A stretch of 64,000 nucleotides of DNA, taken from Bradysia coprophila. Lineage: Eukaryota; Arthropoda; Insecta; Diptera; Sciaridae. Within the stretch, counting starts at the first letter, position 1. Every line of letters starts with the position of its first letter. Both the position numbers and the translations under genes were made by a program. This document shows, in pieces, positions 12,712 through 24,800 of this stretch. Under the pieces are notes generated by a model. The model saw only the letters and a list, made by a program, of their open reading frames with translations, was not told where the DNA came from and ran no database searches. Location of the stretch: positions 451,414 to 515,413 of the forward strand of contig NW_023503307.1 in assembly GCF_014529535.1 (NCBI RefSeq). Direction: 5' to 3'.

Positions 12712-14776
12712 TTAAAAATATGCATAAAACACTTGCCATCTACTGATAGAAATAGGATACGTTATAGAAAGCTACTTCGAAGATAACCCTATCGTAGCAT
12801 CAGAAACAAAATCACCGTCGTACAGTGCAAGTAAGAAGAAAAACCCAAAGTTTCAACAAAAAATTTTTAACAAAAAACTCCTTTCTACGCATATAGAAAC
12901 ATAGCAGCATATAGAAACCTGACTTATAAATTAAGAGCGATAAACATTTGCTAAAACCTTGTACATGTACTCAGGCACACACTTTTGTATAGATTTTTCA
13001 ATTTAAGTTTATATTTATTGTCGCCCATTAAAATTTCTGAAATCACTAAACGTATAAAATTTCGGCGCGACGAAAATACAATCGGCGGCGGCGGCGGCGT
13101 GAGCTATTATTTTTCGGCGGCGGCGCGCCGAAAATTTAGCAAAAAATCGGCGGCGCGCCGGCGTAAAATCGGCGGTGCACACCTCTAGTGACGAGTGTAT
13201 GTCGATGGTATTAGTTTTAGAGTCCCACCAAAATGGCCGCCGCCGCCATCTTGGATTTTGCTGTTTTTACCTATATCTCAAGCAAATTTTATCCGATTTT
13301 CGTGAATTTTTTTTGTTTGAAAGGTAGTGACGAGTGTATGTCGATGGTATTAATTTTAGTGTCCCAACAAAATGGCCGCCGACGCCATATTAGATTTTTT
13401 CTTTTTCGCCCATATGGTCGAGTATAAGCGGATTAACATAGAGGGATGAAAGGAACGGCGAGATACATATGATAACAAAAGGGGTTAGCTGCTTTCGTTT
13501 CGACATTAGGTACACTTCGTACGGGGTTTATAGAATTGCGCTATGCGCAATTTACACGACAGCTATGCTTTACAGTTTTTCGTCACCGCAATATAGACGA
13601 TTTAGGTTTACATAAGTGCTTGGGTTACGGATGCACTAGGGTTTGTGGTATACAAGAAAGTTACGGGTAAAGCAGGATGACGTACGTAGCAGATATACGG
13701 GACGGTACGGGGCTAAGTCTAGCTTTATGCGACGACTTTCCTTTGGCCTCGTTTGAAGTTATTTTGTCCGGAATTATTTTGTCCATGGGGTTATTTAGTC
13801 GAGGGTTATTTTGTCAGGGTTTTTTGATCCGGGGTTATTTTGTCCATGGGGTTATTTAGTCGGGGGTTATTTTGTCCGGGGGAATTTAGTCCGACAACGC
13901 TCAATCTCGCATTTTACAGAGAATTTGCTGCAGCTGTTTTTCAGCTGGTACACTCATACTAACAAAACCGCTCATACGTCTCTATACGGTTTTACCACTA
14001 ACACGCGTTTGCAGTTTGCATATGACAAGTAGGTATAAGAACTTTTATGCAATTCAGTGATGATATATGTAACGCTGCCTGTGTGCAATGTCGTATGAAC
14101 GCATTTTATCGCACTACTGCGATAAAGGACTTGCAAGAGGTTTTATCTCTTCTACTGTAGTCGCACTAAGATTTGAGACACTTTTTACAAACTTGGAAAG
14201 ATAAAACGATTCAGTTATAGAGTGGGAATACTACGTAATGTACTATTATTGGAAATTGAGCACATACTACACTCCAACTTGGCCTGCCTCGATATGGATA
14301 CGTCTCGGTTACTTCTAACAGTTTCACAAATTTGTTACAACAATGAAAGATTTCCGTTACCAGACGCTGTAAGCGTAGCGTAGTACGAAGTACAGTTGAT
14401 ATTTTTGCTAGTAATATAATTTCAACTCAAAGAGACGTTTTCCACTAGTAAAACCCCATACCGATCGCTTTGGAATCGATTCTCTATCTGCCATAACTAA
14501 ACCATAACAGCCGTTGAATTATATGAAAATCCCTCATACGTATCGTAATGTAATACTGAAGTGGTAACGTGTATGGAATGTATGGAATGGCTTTAATTGC
14601 AATTGCTGGAGCACGTAAATTACTTTCGTGTATAAACATTTACTCGAATCATATATTTAGCTAAACTGCACATGTTGATCTATGGTCGAGCTAATTATAC
14701 TCAATATAAGCGATTTTAACGATCAACAGATGTCATTGGTTTTCAGGTTAGATTTGTACTTCTTAGTGACGATGTT

Positions 14777-16240
14777 CACGGTGGGCTTCAACGATGGCTA
14801 ATTAAAAATGTAATGTAACTCAAATTTTATTGTAGATAAATGTTAGTCGATGTCCACTGATCATAAATCAGGGCAAGTGGTCGGAAAGTGGACGGCAACT
14901 TTTTGAAATATTTTTGAAAAACTATTTTTTAACGGGTACAGCGTCTCTCCTGCACAACAGTGTCAACATTAAGGTCCTACCATACAGTTTAAATTAAAGG
15001 CTATTCAATTACCTTTCGAACGATACCACACTTTCTATATTTGTGTTTAAAAGCGTGAAGTTTGAAGAATATTTTCATATGAGTAGGTACTTTAGTGCAT
15101 TTATTCAATATTGAGAGCTGAGATGGATATAAGCCGAGACTCTTTGATGTTAATTTCGTATTCTAGGAACTATTCTTGACTAAAACTGACCAAATATCTC
15201 GAATATAATTTAGTTTGTTCGATTGATTCAATGTTTTTCAATAAATTGCTTACCGCCGCGAATACTTTTGAGCATCTAGGCAACCACATGGCGCTTAGAA
15301 TGGTCTTATTTTGTATCAGTTGAATTGTCCTGGATCCCAGCTTCACGACGATACCAGATTTGCTATATGTAGTGTGTCACAGCTGTGCTGTACAACTCAT
15401 TTTATAGGCGAAAGTCAGTCTACTCGAAAGTACAGAGATCGTAAGATTTTGGACTGAACTCAAAACTCTTTTCATTGCCAATGTTTAGTTTCATTTTGGT
15501 TTCTATTTACGATTATAAGCTAAAACGTTCAATAATTTTGCCATGTAGACTGATTAAAAAATCTTCGAAATCTTACGATCTCTGTACTTTCGAGTAGACT
15601 GACTTTCGCCTATAAAATGACTTGTACAGCACAGCTGTGGCACACTACATATAGCAAATCTGGTATCGTCGTGAAGCTGGGATCCAGGACAATTCAACTG
15701 ATACAAAATAAGACCATTCTAAGCGCCATGTGGTTGCCTAGATGCTCAAAAGTATTCGCGGCGGTAAGCAATTTATTGAAAAACATTGAATCAATCGAAC
15801 AAACTAAATTATATTCGAGATATTTGGTCAGTTTTAGTCAAGAATAGTTCCTAGAATACGAAATTAACATCAAAGAGTCTCGGCTTATATCCATCTTAGC
15901 TCTCAATATTGAATAAATGCGCTAAAGTACCTACTCATATGAAAATATTCTTCAAACTTCACGCTTTTAAACACAAATATAGAAAGTGTGGTATCGTTCG
16001 AAAGGTAATTGAATAGCCTTTAATTTAAACTGTATGGTAGGACCTTAATGTTGACACTGTTGTGCAGGAGAGACGCTGTACCCGTTAAAAAATAGTTTTT
16101 CAAAAATATTTCAAAAAGTTGCCGTCCACTTTCCGACCACTTGCCCTGATTTATGATCAGTGGACATCGACTAACATTTATCTACAATAAAATTTGAGTT
16201 ACATTACATTTTTAATTAGCCATCGTTGAAGCCCACCGTG
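14777..16240. mobile_element. Giant hairpin element, two 673-bp inverted arms
   Basis: The left arm (14777-15449) and right arm (15568-16240) are near-perfect reverse complements of equal length around a 118-bp loop. The outermost inverted sequence is CACGGTGGGCTTCAACGATG. TGTT directly flanks both ends, a possible 4-bp target duplication. No coding region is visible; the one open frame in an arm (15617-15847) has no recognisable family. The superfamily is unknown. Confidence 0.88.
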
Positions 16241-18844
16241 TGTTTTTTTCCGCTGCGCGCCGCACCCTTTGTTGCAAGTCGTTTTTCGAGACACGTTTTT
16301 CATAAACTTTTTTCGCTGATTCTGATTGGTATAACGATCATTTAATTGATCGATCAGCTACAACCCGGCATCGGCTGATTTTACATCTATAAAAAACTAT
16401 TGAAATTCGCTCGTCTTATTGAGTTTTACAGTCTACAGCGTACGGATGACTTATTCGTTGTGATGTAGCTACAATATAATAGGATAGAGTGACTCTGATA
16501 TTCTGAAGGAACATACCCTCGTGTATACGAAAACGATTGCTTTATTCTTACCCTTACAGGGTTTTGTAATCAGGTTGTAATAGATAGTCGAATTCATAAT
16601 CGAGTGTGAGTCGAGCACCCTAATATAAGAAACTGTACCGGTATTGAGTCGAGCTTCCTAGTTTAATTATCAAAATACTAGGTCCACCTTTTGGCGGGTC
16701 AGGTCCCTTTACTGACACTTTTCTAAATGTATTTTTGACGTATTCATAAAAGTCACATTTAATAAATAATATATTTACTATATTACGCAAATGACAGCAA
16801 AATTTGATAAGCGTAAGGTGGAATTATTTTTGACCACTTTTTGAGCTCTCAATTTTAATATAAATTTTCAAGATTTTCAATCAACCTCAAATCATAAATA
16901 AAATATGGCTCGTGTAGATTACGACCCTCGCTTCGCTCTGGCCGTACACTTCCCACTCGTATGAGCTGTCTTTTATTCTGTTTGATTGCCTTTTTGTTAC
17001 ATCAGAGTAGATGCGAAATTTGTTTTGTGAATATGGAACGAGGACTTTTTCACAAAATAAAAAAGTGCGATACATGTTCTTCTCTTACACTTTTGCGTAA
17101 AAAAAGAAGTCCCCGGCACCTAATGTACCTTCACATGGTGACATGGTAATAAATGAAGTTTATTAGTTTTTGGTTCATCGTTAAAAATAACTCAGTTTAC
17201 CAATATTTTCGGTAAATTGGTACCAATTTCGACTCTATAATGGTAAAGGGATTAAAAATATTTGTAAAAGGAGAGATTTATTGGTAGACCGAGAAAAAAA
17301 ATAAAATGCCACGACTCATGTGAATTACGGTCCTCGCTTCGCTCTGGCCGCAAACTTCACACTCCATGTATTCCATGTATTTAAAAAAATCTCCAGAAAT
17401 TAGTTGAGATAATTCATCTTATATTGCCTGCAAAAATTTAACTTTTTTATTAAAATTTCTTACTCAAATTTGATAGTCAACTATCAAGATGTTAGTAGTT
17501 CACTAGCAAGAGATGTTTACATGTTAAAAGATGGGCATCGAATTATGAAATTATTCTTCCTACTAGTTTCGTGCACGTCGAAAACAAACTTATATGATTT
17601 ATTTCATCAAAGTAATCTTTTTTAATTGAGACTATGATCAACAGTATAAAATTCCGTTTTTCTCGGATAGCTTCCAGATCCTTAGTCCTACATAGCCCAT
17701 CTTCGAACTTAGCCTTGGGAATTTAATTCCACACATTTAAAAAAAAAGAATCATCCAAATTTTTTAAGAATTACTCGTGCCCTCAACGATTTTTTGTTAC
17801 CCACATTTAACGTTTTCATAGCATTTCATACATTTTCAATCACAGTGAACCTTTTAGTTACCCACATTTTTCGGTATTTTCTGGTGTAATATCCTGACTT
17901 TCAGTCAAGGGAATAATGAGTACAGGAAATCGGTAATGCCTTTCGCCTTCCGCCCTAACAAATCGGGTCTGTCACTTTTTTTTTGATCTAAGTCAAAGAG
18001 AGTGAAGCAAAATCTTTTGCTTCAATAGTTTCAATACAGATTTTGTAACATAGAACTCTAGTATTCGGAGTTCAACTTACCGCTTCTTTTTTGTCGTTGC
18101 TGTTGCTGGATAGAGCCGGAAAGAATCTGCTTAGGCAAATGTTATAAGTATAGCTATTGATATCCTCAAAGTTAGACTTGCTCACAATTCCAACAGCCAT
18201 TATTTACGATAAAATTGGAGTTGATTTAGATGTCTTATTGTTGCTCATCATGTAGGTCAGTTTTCGATTAGAATTTTGTTTTGTAGAGAGAAGGAGTAAG
18301 AGTACGAAGCTGTTGAAAAACAATGAATTTTTCTTTGTAATGTTTTTTTTTATAATTTTCCTTAATCCATACAAATTAACTCTAATGAACATATTTCTTG
18401 TTACGAAATATTTAATGAAATAAATGAAAAATCGAGTGTCACATCATTAATCAGTTATTACATAAATGAATAACATTTAAAGAATCTAATGATTAAGACA
18501 ACCTTATAATAGAAAAAAAGCAAAAGTTCTTTGCTGATACAACTAAACAATGTAAATCGGACAACAGAAAAGAAACGAAAATCAAATCGAATAACTTATC
18601 GACCAAATCAATATTTCGAATTTCCTTCTGAGGGTCTTTTTAGAAAGTCCAGTACTACTAAATTGAGTGATGAAAACCTACAATCTAACACATTCTCTTC
18701 ATTTTCTTTTTTTAGTTTTTTTTTGTGTTACTAACAATATGTGGGTGTGTGTTGTGTGTACAAATCGGGATCTCTGGCCCTCATATTATGCGTCCCTGTG
18801 TGTTAATAGAAATCGGTCTCATCGAGATCAGGGAATATGTTCCT
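16241..18844. other. Intergenic DNA and probable 3' UTR of the zinc-finger gene
   Basis: No gene is recognisable. A diverged direct repeat lies at 16898-17366. The last few hundred bases before 18845 are the likely 3' UTR of the minus-strand zinc-finger gene. The rest is AT-rich. Confidence 0.55.
16898..17366. repeat. Pair of diverged direct repeats, about 60 bp
   Basis: Copies at about 16903-16962 and 17305-17366 share CCTCGCTTCGCTCTGGCCG and the flanking pattern ATGTGAATTACGG / GTGTAGATTACGA. They are about 400 bp apart and more GC-rich than their surroundings. They may be the ends of a lost element. Confidence 0.5.
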
Positions 18845-21800
18845 TCATTCAAAGCTCTGTGGATGGCACAGTGTTTCGTGGTCTAACACTTGCTGTTCAG
18901 TATTGAAATATAATTGACATTGGCCACAACGAAGGTTCGTCGGTGTTTTGTGCGATTCCATGCACGTAATCATTCCCATATGGGATTCGCTACTCGATCC
19001 ACACAGACGACACTTGAAGCCGTCCAGTTGGGTAGTATTTTGTTGGTTACGATCGGAATCGGCTGACTGTGATGTTTCCGGTCCATTTATGATGTGAGTT
19101 GTGACGTGACGCCGTAGCTCTTTGGCTGTGCGGAAAAATACTTGACACAGATCGCACGAATAGGCCGCAGCTTCGGCAGGTGCTTCTGGTACTTGTTCTT
19201 CCTCCACTTCTTCTTCTTCGTCAATTTCGTCCTCCTGCTCTTGTTCCTCTTCATCGTCTTCACTCACTTCTTCAGGCTTAATATTTTGAGAATGTGTGGC
19301 TAAAGGATGTTGTTGTTTGAGTAGCTGTTGATGTTGTACCTGTTGCATTCGTTGATGAAGCGATGACGATTCTTGTGATTGCTGGGAATGAGATTGCGAT
19401 GACATGGAACTGCGTGAATTTTCGCCACCAATTTCACTTTGATCAGCTGAATGAACGCTTCCATCGCCCTCTTTGCCACTCAGATGAGTGACCATGTGTG
19501 CCAAGAGACGTTCTTTCCGTGTAAACACTTTACCGCAAATTTCACATCCCCATTCGAATGTTGTGGATGGTTTCATCGTCCTAGCATGACTGATCTTATG
19601 GTCAACCCATTCCGGTCGATTACTGAACGTTATTGAACATGACTGGCATTCTAATTCTTTTTCGACAAACACTGTTTCGCTAACGGTTCCATTTTCACGC
19701 ATCATTTTAGCCTCGTTACGTTTATGCACCTCAACTATGTGACGGCGTAAATTGTTTCCACTGGCAAATGTTGAACTACAGTACGGACATGTTGGTGGAT
19801 TAGCTGCTTTGGTTCGTTTAAATTTACTTTGAGGTACATCGGGCTGCCAAATGTTACTTGGATCTGTCACTTGTCGACCATCAGGACTGCGGAAATGCCA
19901 ACCACGATGCACTTTTAACGCATTGATTAGCGGGAACGTTTTTGGGCACATGTCGCAAGCAAATTGACCATCGACCATTTGACCCTGGTACGAGGGATAA
20001 CTGTAGTCGGATCCGTTTTCTTCGTCCACATCGAGCATTGAATGCAGCGGATTGTTGTCCGATTCGTGCAATCGCAAATGCTTGCTCAGAACTCGCTTAT
20101 CGTGGAAAGTTTGTCCGCAGATATGGCAATTCAAATCTTCATCTCCATAATTCGTTGATGGCTGAACCTTTTCCAGTTTTACGGCCGGATCATTCTCCAG
20201 GTCTTGATGCATTTCTTGCAGACCCGAATAAACATCGTCGTTGGAGTGGGTCTTTAAGTGGTAATATAGTTCGGTTTTATCGAAGAATACTTTCGAGCAT
20301 AGCTCACATGTGGATGGGTTGGGTATGCGTGGATGTTTCTTGTGTCGGTGTACCCAGAGGGATTTTCGTGTTCCATAGACGTTGCCACAGTCTTTGCAGG
20401 TATTGTCCGTATTGTCGTGCTCTTCGTGGCTGTTCATATGTATGGTGAGCTTCTTACTTGCATTAAACGTTTCGTCACAGTATCGACATTGCCACCACGC
20501 TTCCGGTACAGGCAATGTCGGTTCTTGAATATCTTCGGCGTCCAGGTTTTCATTTGTGTTGTTACCAGCACTGGGAGCAGCTGCTGGTGGCGTAGCAGCT
20601 CCATGCACAACACTTCGATGCGATGTAAGTTGTTCATGGTTTCGGTACACAGTGTGACAAATGTCGCATTCGAACATCAACTTTGGCGCAATTTTCGGCA
20701 AAATCTTTGGTAAAATGGAACCAGCTGTCGATTCTTTATTTGGCGTCGATCGTAGCGACGGATCATTCTGCATTTGTTGCACGGTTACCTTATGAGTGCG
20801 GAACATGTGTACTTTCAGACCTTTGTCGTTGCTAAATTCGGCTGGACAAATTTTACATTTGATGAACACACAGTCGCGAACTTGATGCACCACCAACATG
20901 TGTCGTTTGTAGCCGATTTTGGTGTGAATTCTCTTCTGGCAGATACGGCATCTCATGCGATTGCTTACATGGCCGGTACGTTTTATGGGGTTCACTTTCA
21001 TCGGATTATTATAGAACGAAGCTGGTACCGCAGCTCCATGGGTACGCATGTGATTTGAAAGTTCAATCTTTCCGAGAAACCTTTCGGGGCACAATGGGCA
21101 TGAAATTAGACCTACGGTCTCTTCTTCCACGACTTCTTCTTTCAATTTCAACCGTTTCGACGCATTTTCGGTGGTGTCATCATTGTCAGCAGTGGCTCCT
21201 TCATCATCTTCGTCTTCGTCGAACGTTCCATTCTCAAAATCGCCACCAGTCTCGCCATTGACGTGTACATCGGCAGAAATTTCTAATGCTCCTTCGTCGT
21301 CGTCGTCGTCATCATCATCGTTCATATTAAATTCTCCGTCGATATCCATTCCTTCCTCCACGTAGCTGCCATTCGCTTCCGGCATATCTTCCTTTTTCAT
21401 TTGATGCATGACCGCCAAGTGCGTTTCAAGACCTCTTTCCGTGTGGAAAGAGTGATAGCAGACTGTGCAGGTGAACATTTTCTGTTTGGTGTGCATGTCA
21501 AGATGCGCTTCAAGCTCCTCTTTACTTTCCGTTTCCATGTCGCAATGCGTACAATAGAACGTCGAATGATTGACGGCTTGATGTTCGATCCACACTTCTT
21601 TGTTGTCAAATGTCATCAAGCACATACGGCAGGTGAACGTTTCTCTTTTAATCTTCGGCATCGTGACACCGTGAATTTTATACATATGCTCGCGAAGCTC
21701 AGTTTGACGGGGATAGCCAATATCGCAGGGTTCGCACCGATATGTGTCTGGCAATTGATACGGATGCTTCGATTCCATGTGCCTCAGCACGTTGTAATAG

Positions 21801-24800
21801 TTATTGTACTGCTTGCCACACACCTTGCAATTTTGTGGATACTTCAGACTAGCATATTGTACGGACGGTGATGTGGGATCTTGATCGTTGGAACTGTTTA
21901 AACTCAATGATGCTTCTGGACTGGTCATCGAATCGGGCGGTATTGGCGGCACTGAACCGTCTGGATTTGGTTTCAGGTGTTCTGCATATACGTGCTCTAT
22001 GTACGTGGCTAAGTTATCGAATTTCTCGTCACAAGTACCACAAATTAGAAACACTATACACTCCATGTTGTTGTAATGTCGCCGCCGAACGCTCGGATCG
22101 TCGAACACATTTTTACAGAAGCCGCACTCGGGTCCCATCGTTTCTTTCTTTTGTACATCACCGTGCGCTTCGTAAACGTGACCACGGAAATCCATCTTCA
22201 ATCGGAACGTTTTCGAACATAGCTTGCAGCCGTACACTTTATTTGCTATAATTTCTTTGGTGCCAACACGTGCCTGTATTGGCGGCAATGGTTCTTTGGA
22301 AACGGTATCATCGGCAAGGTACACCTTGTACAAATTCAGGCAATTCTTTTTCTTCAAATGAGCCACAAATAAGGCTTTCGACTGGAATTGCTTAAGACAT
22401 TTAAAGCATAGATTTCTGGACAGGGTGTCGTAACGCTTCCGCATATGCACCATAAACATTTTGTAGGTTTGAAATTCGCGATCGCAGCATGTACACCTCA
22501 TATTCTGATATTGTTCCAAGAAGTCAATGTGCCTCTTGATAAAATACAATTTCGATTCCGTCAACAGTTCACGGTACAATTCCGGTTTGGTGTAGTCGTA
22601 CACAATTGGTGGGATGATTTTCTTCTTTTTCTGCATTGGTCGCATTATTGGTCGTATTATAGGTCGCATCACCGGATGATGCATCGGCATCGTGACCGAT
22701 TGCGGTGTGGAAGTGTGCCCCATCAGTGATTCCGATTTGATGCCATGTATGTTCCGTTCGTGACGACGTGCGTTCGCACGGTTGGAGAATTTCATGTTGC
22801 ATACTGTACATGATGGCTGCGAGCCGGGAGTTCGACGGAACGTTGGTGAGAACATGTTGACTGAATTGTCGGTCTCCGATTGGTATTCGTTGCCCAGTTC
22901 GGTACTCTGGAAAAGAACAGAAATTGGAAACGAACGTTACGATGGGTTACAATTTAAATTTAAACTGAAGCAAGTAACTCGATTCTCGGTGTGTTATCGT
23001 AAACCATAAGGGTCCACGTCCACGCTTTTTTTTCTGTAAAATTATTGTGGACGAAATTTTTTGGAGATTAAAAATTGTAATTCAGAAATTCAGTTTGACA
23101 ACGCCGAATATAATGTCGATGTCATGCCTATGGCTTATTTAATTATTTTACATTACCCGATAGGAGAATATCTCATCTTCCATAACCAACAATTTTATCA
23201 ACTGTTATTCCCCTTCGATTCCTATTTCGAGCATTCGAATCAAAAAAAATTTAAAAAAATCCACAGGCTCGTTAGGATGAAAGAGAATTCCAATTGTCGT
23301 TATTGATTGTTTCGAATGAAATGAACATCCGGAAGCGGCACACAATTTATTTGTACTGTTCAAGGAATGGAACCATTTACAAATTTGGATGAACAAACGC
23401 TCACAGAATTGATGAAGTGTGACCGGTTTCGATTACAACTTGTTTGACGGACATGATAATAACATGGTCGTCGGTATGTACTGCTCGCCGTAGAACTGTT
23501 ACTCACCAGAAAGCTATACGGATTCACATGATTGATATGGGTTAGGCCCAATGATGTTAGAATCGGTGGTCCACCGCCTTCTTCTTCAGTAGCTGGTTCT
23601 TCTTCATCATTCTCTCTAGCCAAAAATTGCGATGGATCCATTTCTTCGTCGTCTTCCACTTCCGCCTCATTAGGTATATCGTCGGCAGGCTCTGATTTTA
23701 TAAAACTCTGCAAGAAACACGCACAAATTGATGTCACGATACACCATACGTATAAACTCAATTCCGAACACCTACCACATCCACTGATGCGTTACTTTGG
23801 GCATTTTTGTAAGCACTGCTGCCACTCGGCTGACTGAGTGCATCTTTTAATATTCTTTGCTGTTCCAGCTGTTGCCGATACTGTTCCATTTGTCGTTGTG
23901 CATTTGCGGCCACCACAGATGGTGTCTGCGGTTGGGTTTGTTGTTGGGAGGCATTTTTAAGTCTAGCTCGTTCTTTCGCTAAAAATAAATCCAACATGCC
24001 GCGTTGCTTCTTTTGGGCTGCATAGCAGCGATTTTTGAAACTTTGCCATGAATTTAAGTAGCTGATACAGGCGTGACATACGCGCGCCGATAAACGGTCA
24101 CCTTGATGGATCTGTAAACGGAACGAAAGAAATGTTAAAATTTGATAATATGGGAAATGCGAAACGGTTCTGCCATCGACAGTATGGGGGAATTTTTCAC
24201 ATCTCTTGCTATTCCACATTTTTTTCTTCTTCTTTTTCTCGAAAGAAATTTCATTTCCCGTTTCCAACCACACACCATTTATATACACTGATAAATATAC
24301 ATATAAATACCTATACAGCATGGGAGAGCGAGTTACGTACATAAAGTCTTCGGTCTTTTATATTACATGAAACTCACATAATCGCAGATAAAAAGAACAG
24401 CCAACTTTCTTGGCTATGTCATCGCTTCGGCATTTCATTCTTTCTCACAGACGCTAAGCATTATACTTCAGTGTTTCGTCCCGCTTGGGTCGAAAGATTA
24501 TTGATTTTCCAAGGAACACGTTGTTCTCGTACACATCGTGAAACATGAGAATGGAGTGAAGATATGTGGGGAGTGCGAAATATGGAATTCATTTTTGAGA
24601 CGGTTTGGGGTTTTTATTTTCGTTCTCTGATTGATGTTCAAATTGTGTTCAGTTAATTATGTTCGAATACACAACTGCATCCCCCCCGACGAAAATCTAT
24701 TCCGTGCAATATGCATATTACATGTTACAGTTGGTCGAGCTTATCATTGCCTAAATTAAATATTAAGCGTGATGGCGTCAGAAACAGTATTGATGATCTA

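Larger units (their letters stand above)
11475..13187. mobile_element. Non-autonomous hAT-like transposon with 8-bp target duplication
   Basis: The element starts TAGAGGTGTGCGCCGAT and ends with the imperfect reverse complement ATCGGCGGTGCACACCTCTA. It is flanked by identical 8-bp repeats GTGACGAG at 11467-11474 and 13188-13195. An 8-bp duplication and a YAGAGGTGTGC-like end are typical of hAT elements. Both ends are packed with CGGCGGCGCGCCG-type motifs that can pair across the element. No transposase is visible. It carries a retrotransposon tail and a small inverted repeat inside, and it split one unit of the 140-bp array. Confidence 0.88.
11265..13400. repeat. Interrupted tandem array, unit about 140 bp
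   Basis: Each unit holds ATATCTCAAGCAAATTTTAT, then GTTTGAAAGGTAGTGACGAG or a close variant, and AAAATGGCCGCCGCCGCCAT. Copies of the first motif lie near 11270, 11410 and 13271. After subtracting the nested element and its 8-bp duplication, the spacing is a constant 140 bp. A diverged single unit occurs at about 36455-36590. Confidence 0.8.
9768..13899. mobile_element. Foldback/Mutator-like element with arrayed terminal inverted repeats
   Basis: The left end (9774-9960) is made of repeated short units of the type CCCCGGACAAAATAA. The right end (13755-13892) carries the reverse complement, units of the type TTATTTTGTCCGGGG. The outermost inverted sequence is GGACTTAAT on the left and GGACTAAAT on the reverse of the right end. 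The same 10 bases, CTCAATCTCG, occur at 9758-9767 and 13900-13909, which fits a target-site duplication of about 10 bp. Arrayed TIRs are known from Foldback elements, and 8-11 bp duplications from Mutator-like elements. No transposase frame is visible. It holds a 125-bp satellite array, a 140-bp array and a nested hAT-like element. Confidence 0.75.

Noticed and set aside
16961..17149. 62-codon plus-strand frame with a signal-peptide-like start
   Set aside because: It overlaps one copy of the direct repeat and the frame shows no family match; a secreted peptide cannot be supported.
19942..20713. Plus-strand frames of 168 and 126 codons inside the zinc-finger exon
   Set aside because: They are antisense to an intact 4-kb exon and keep Cys-rich composition only as a shadow.
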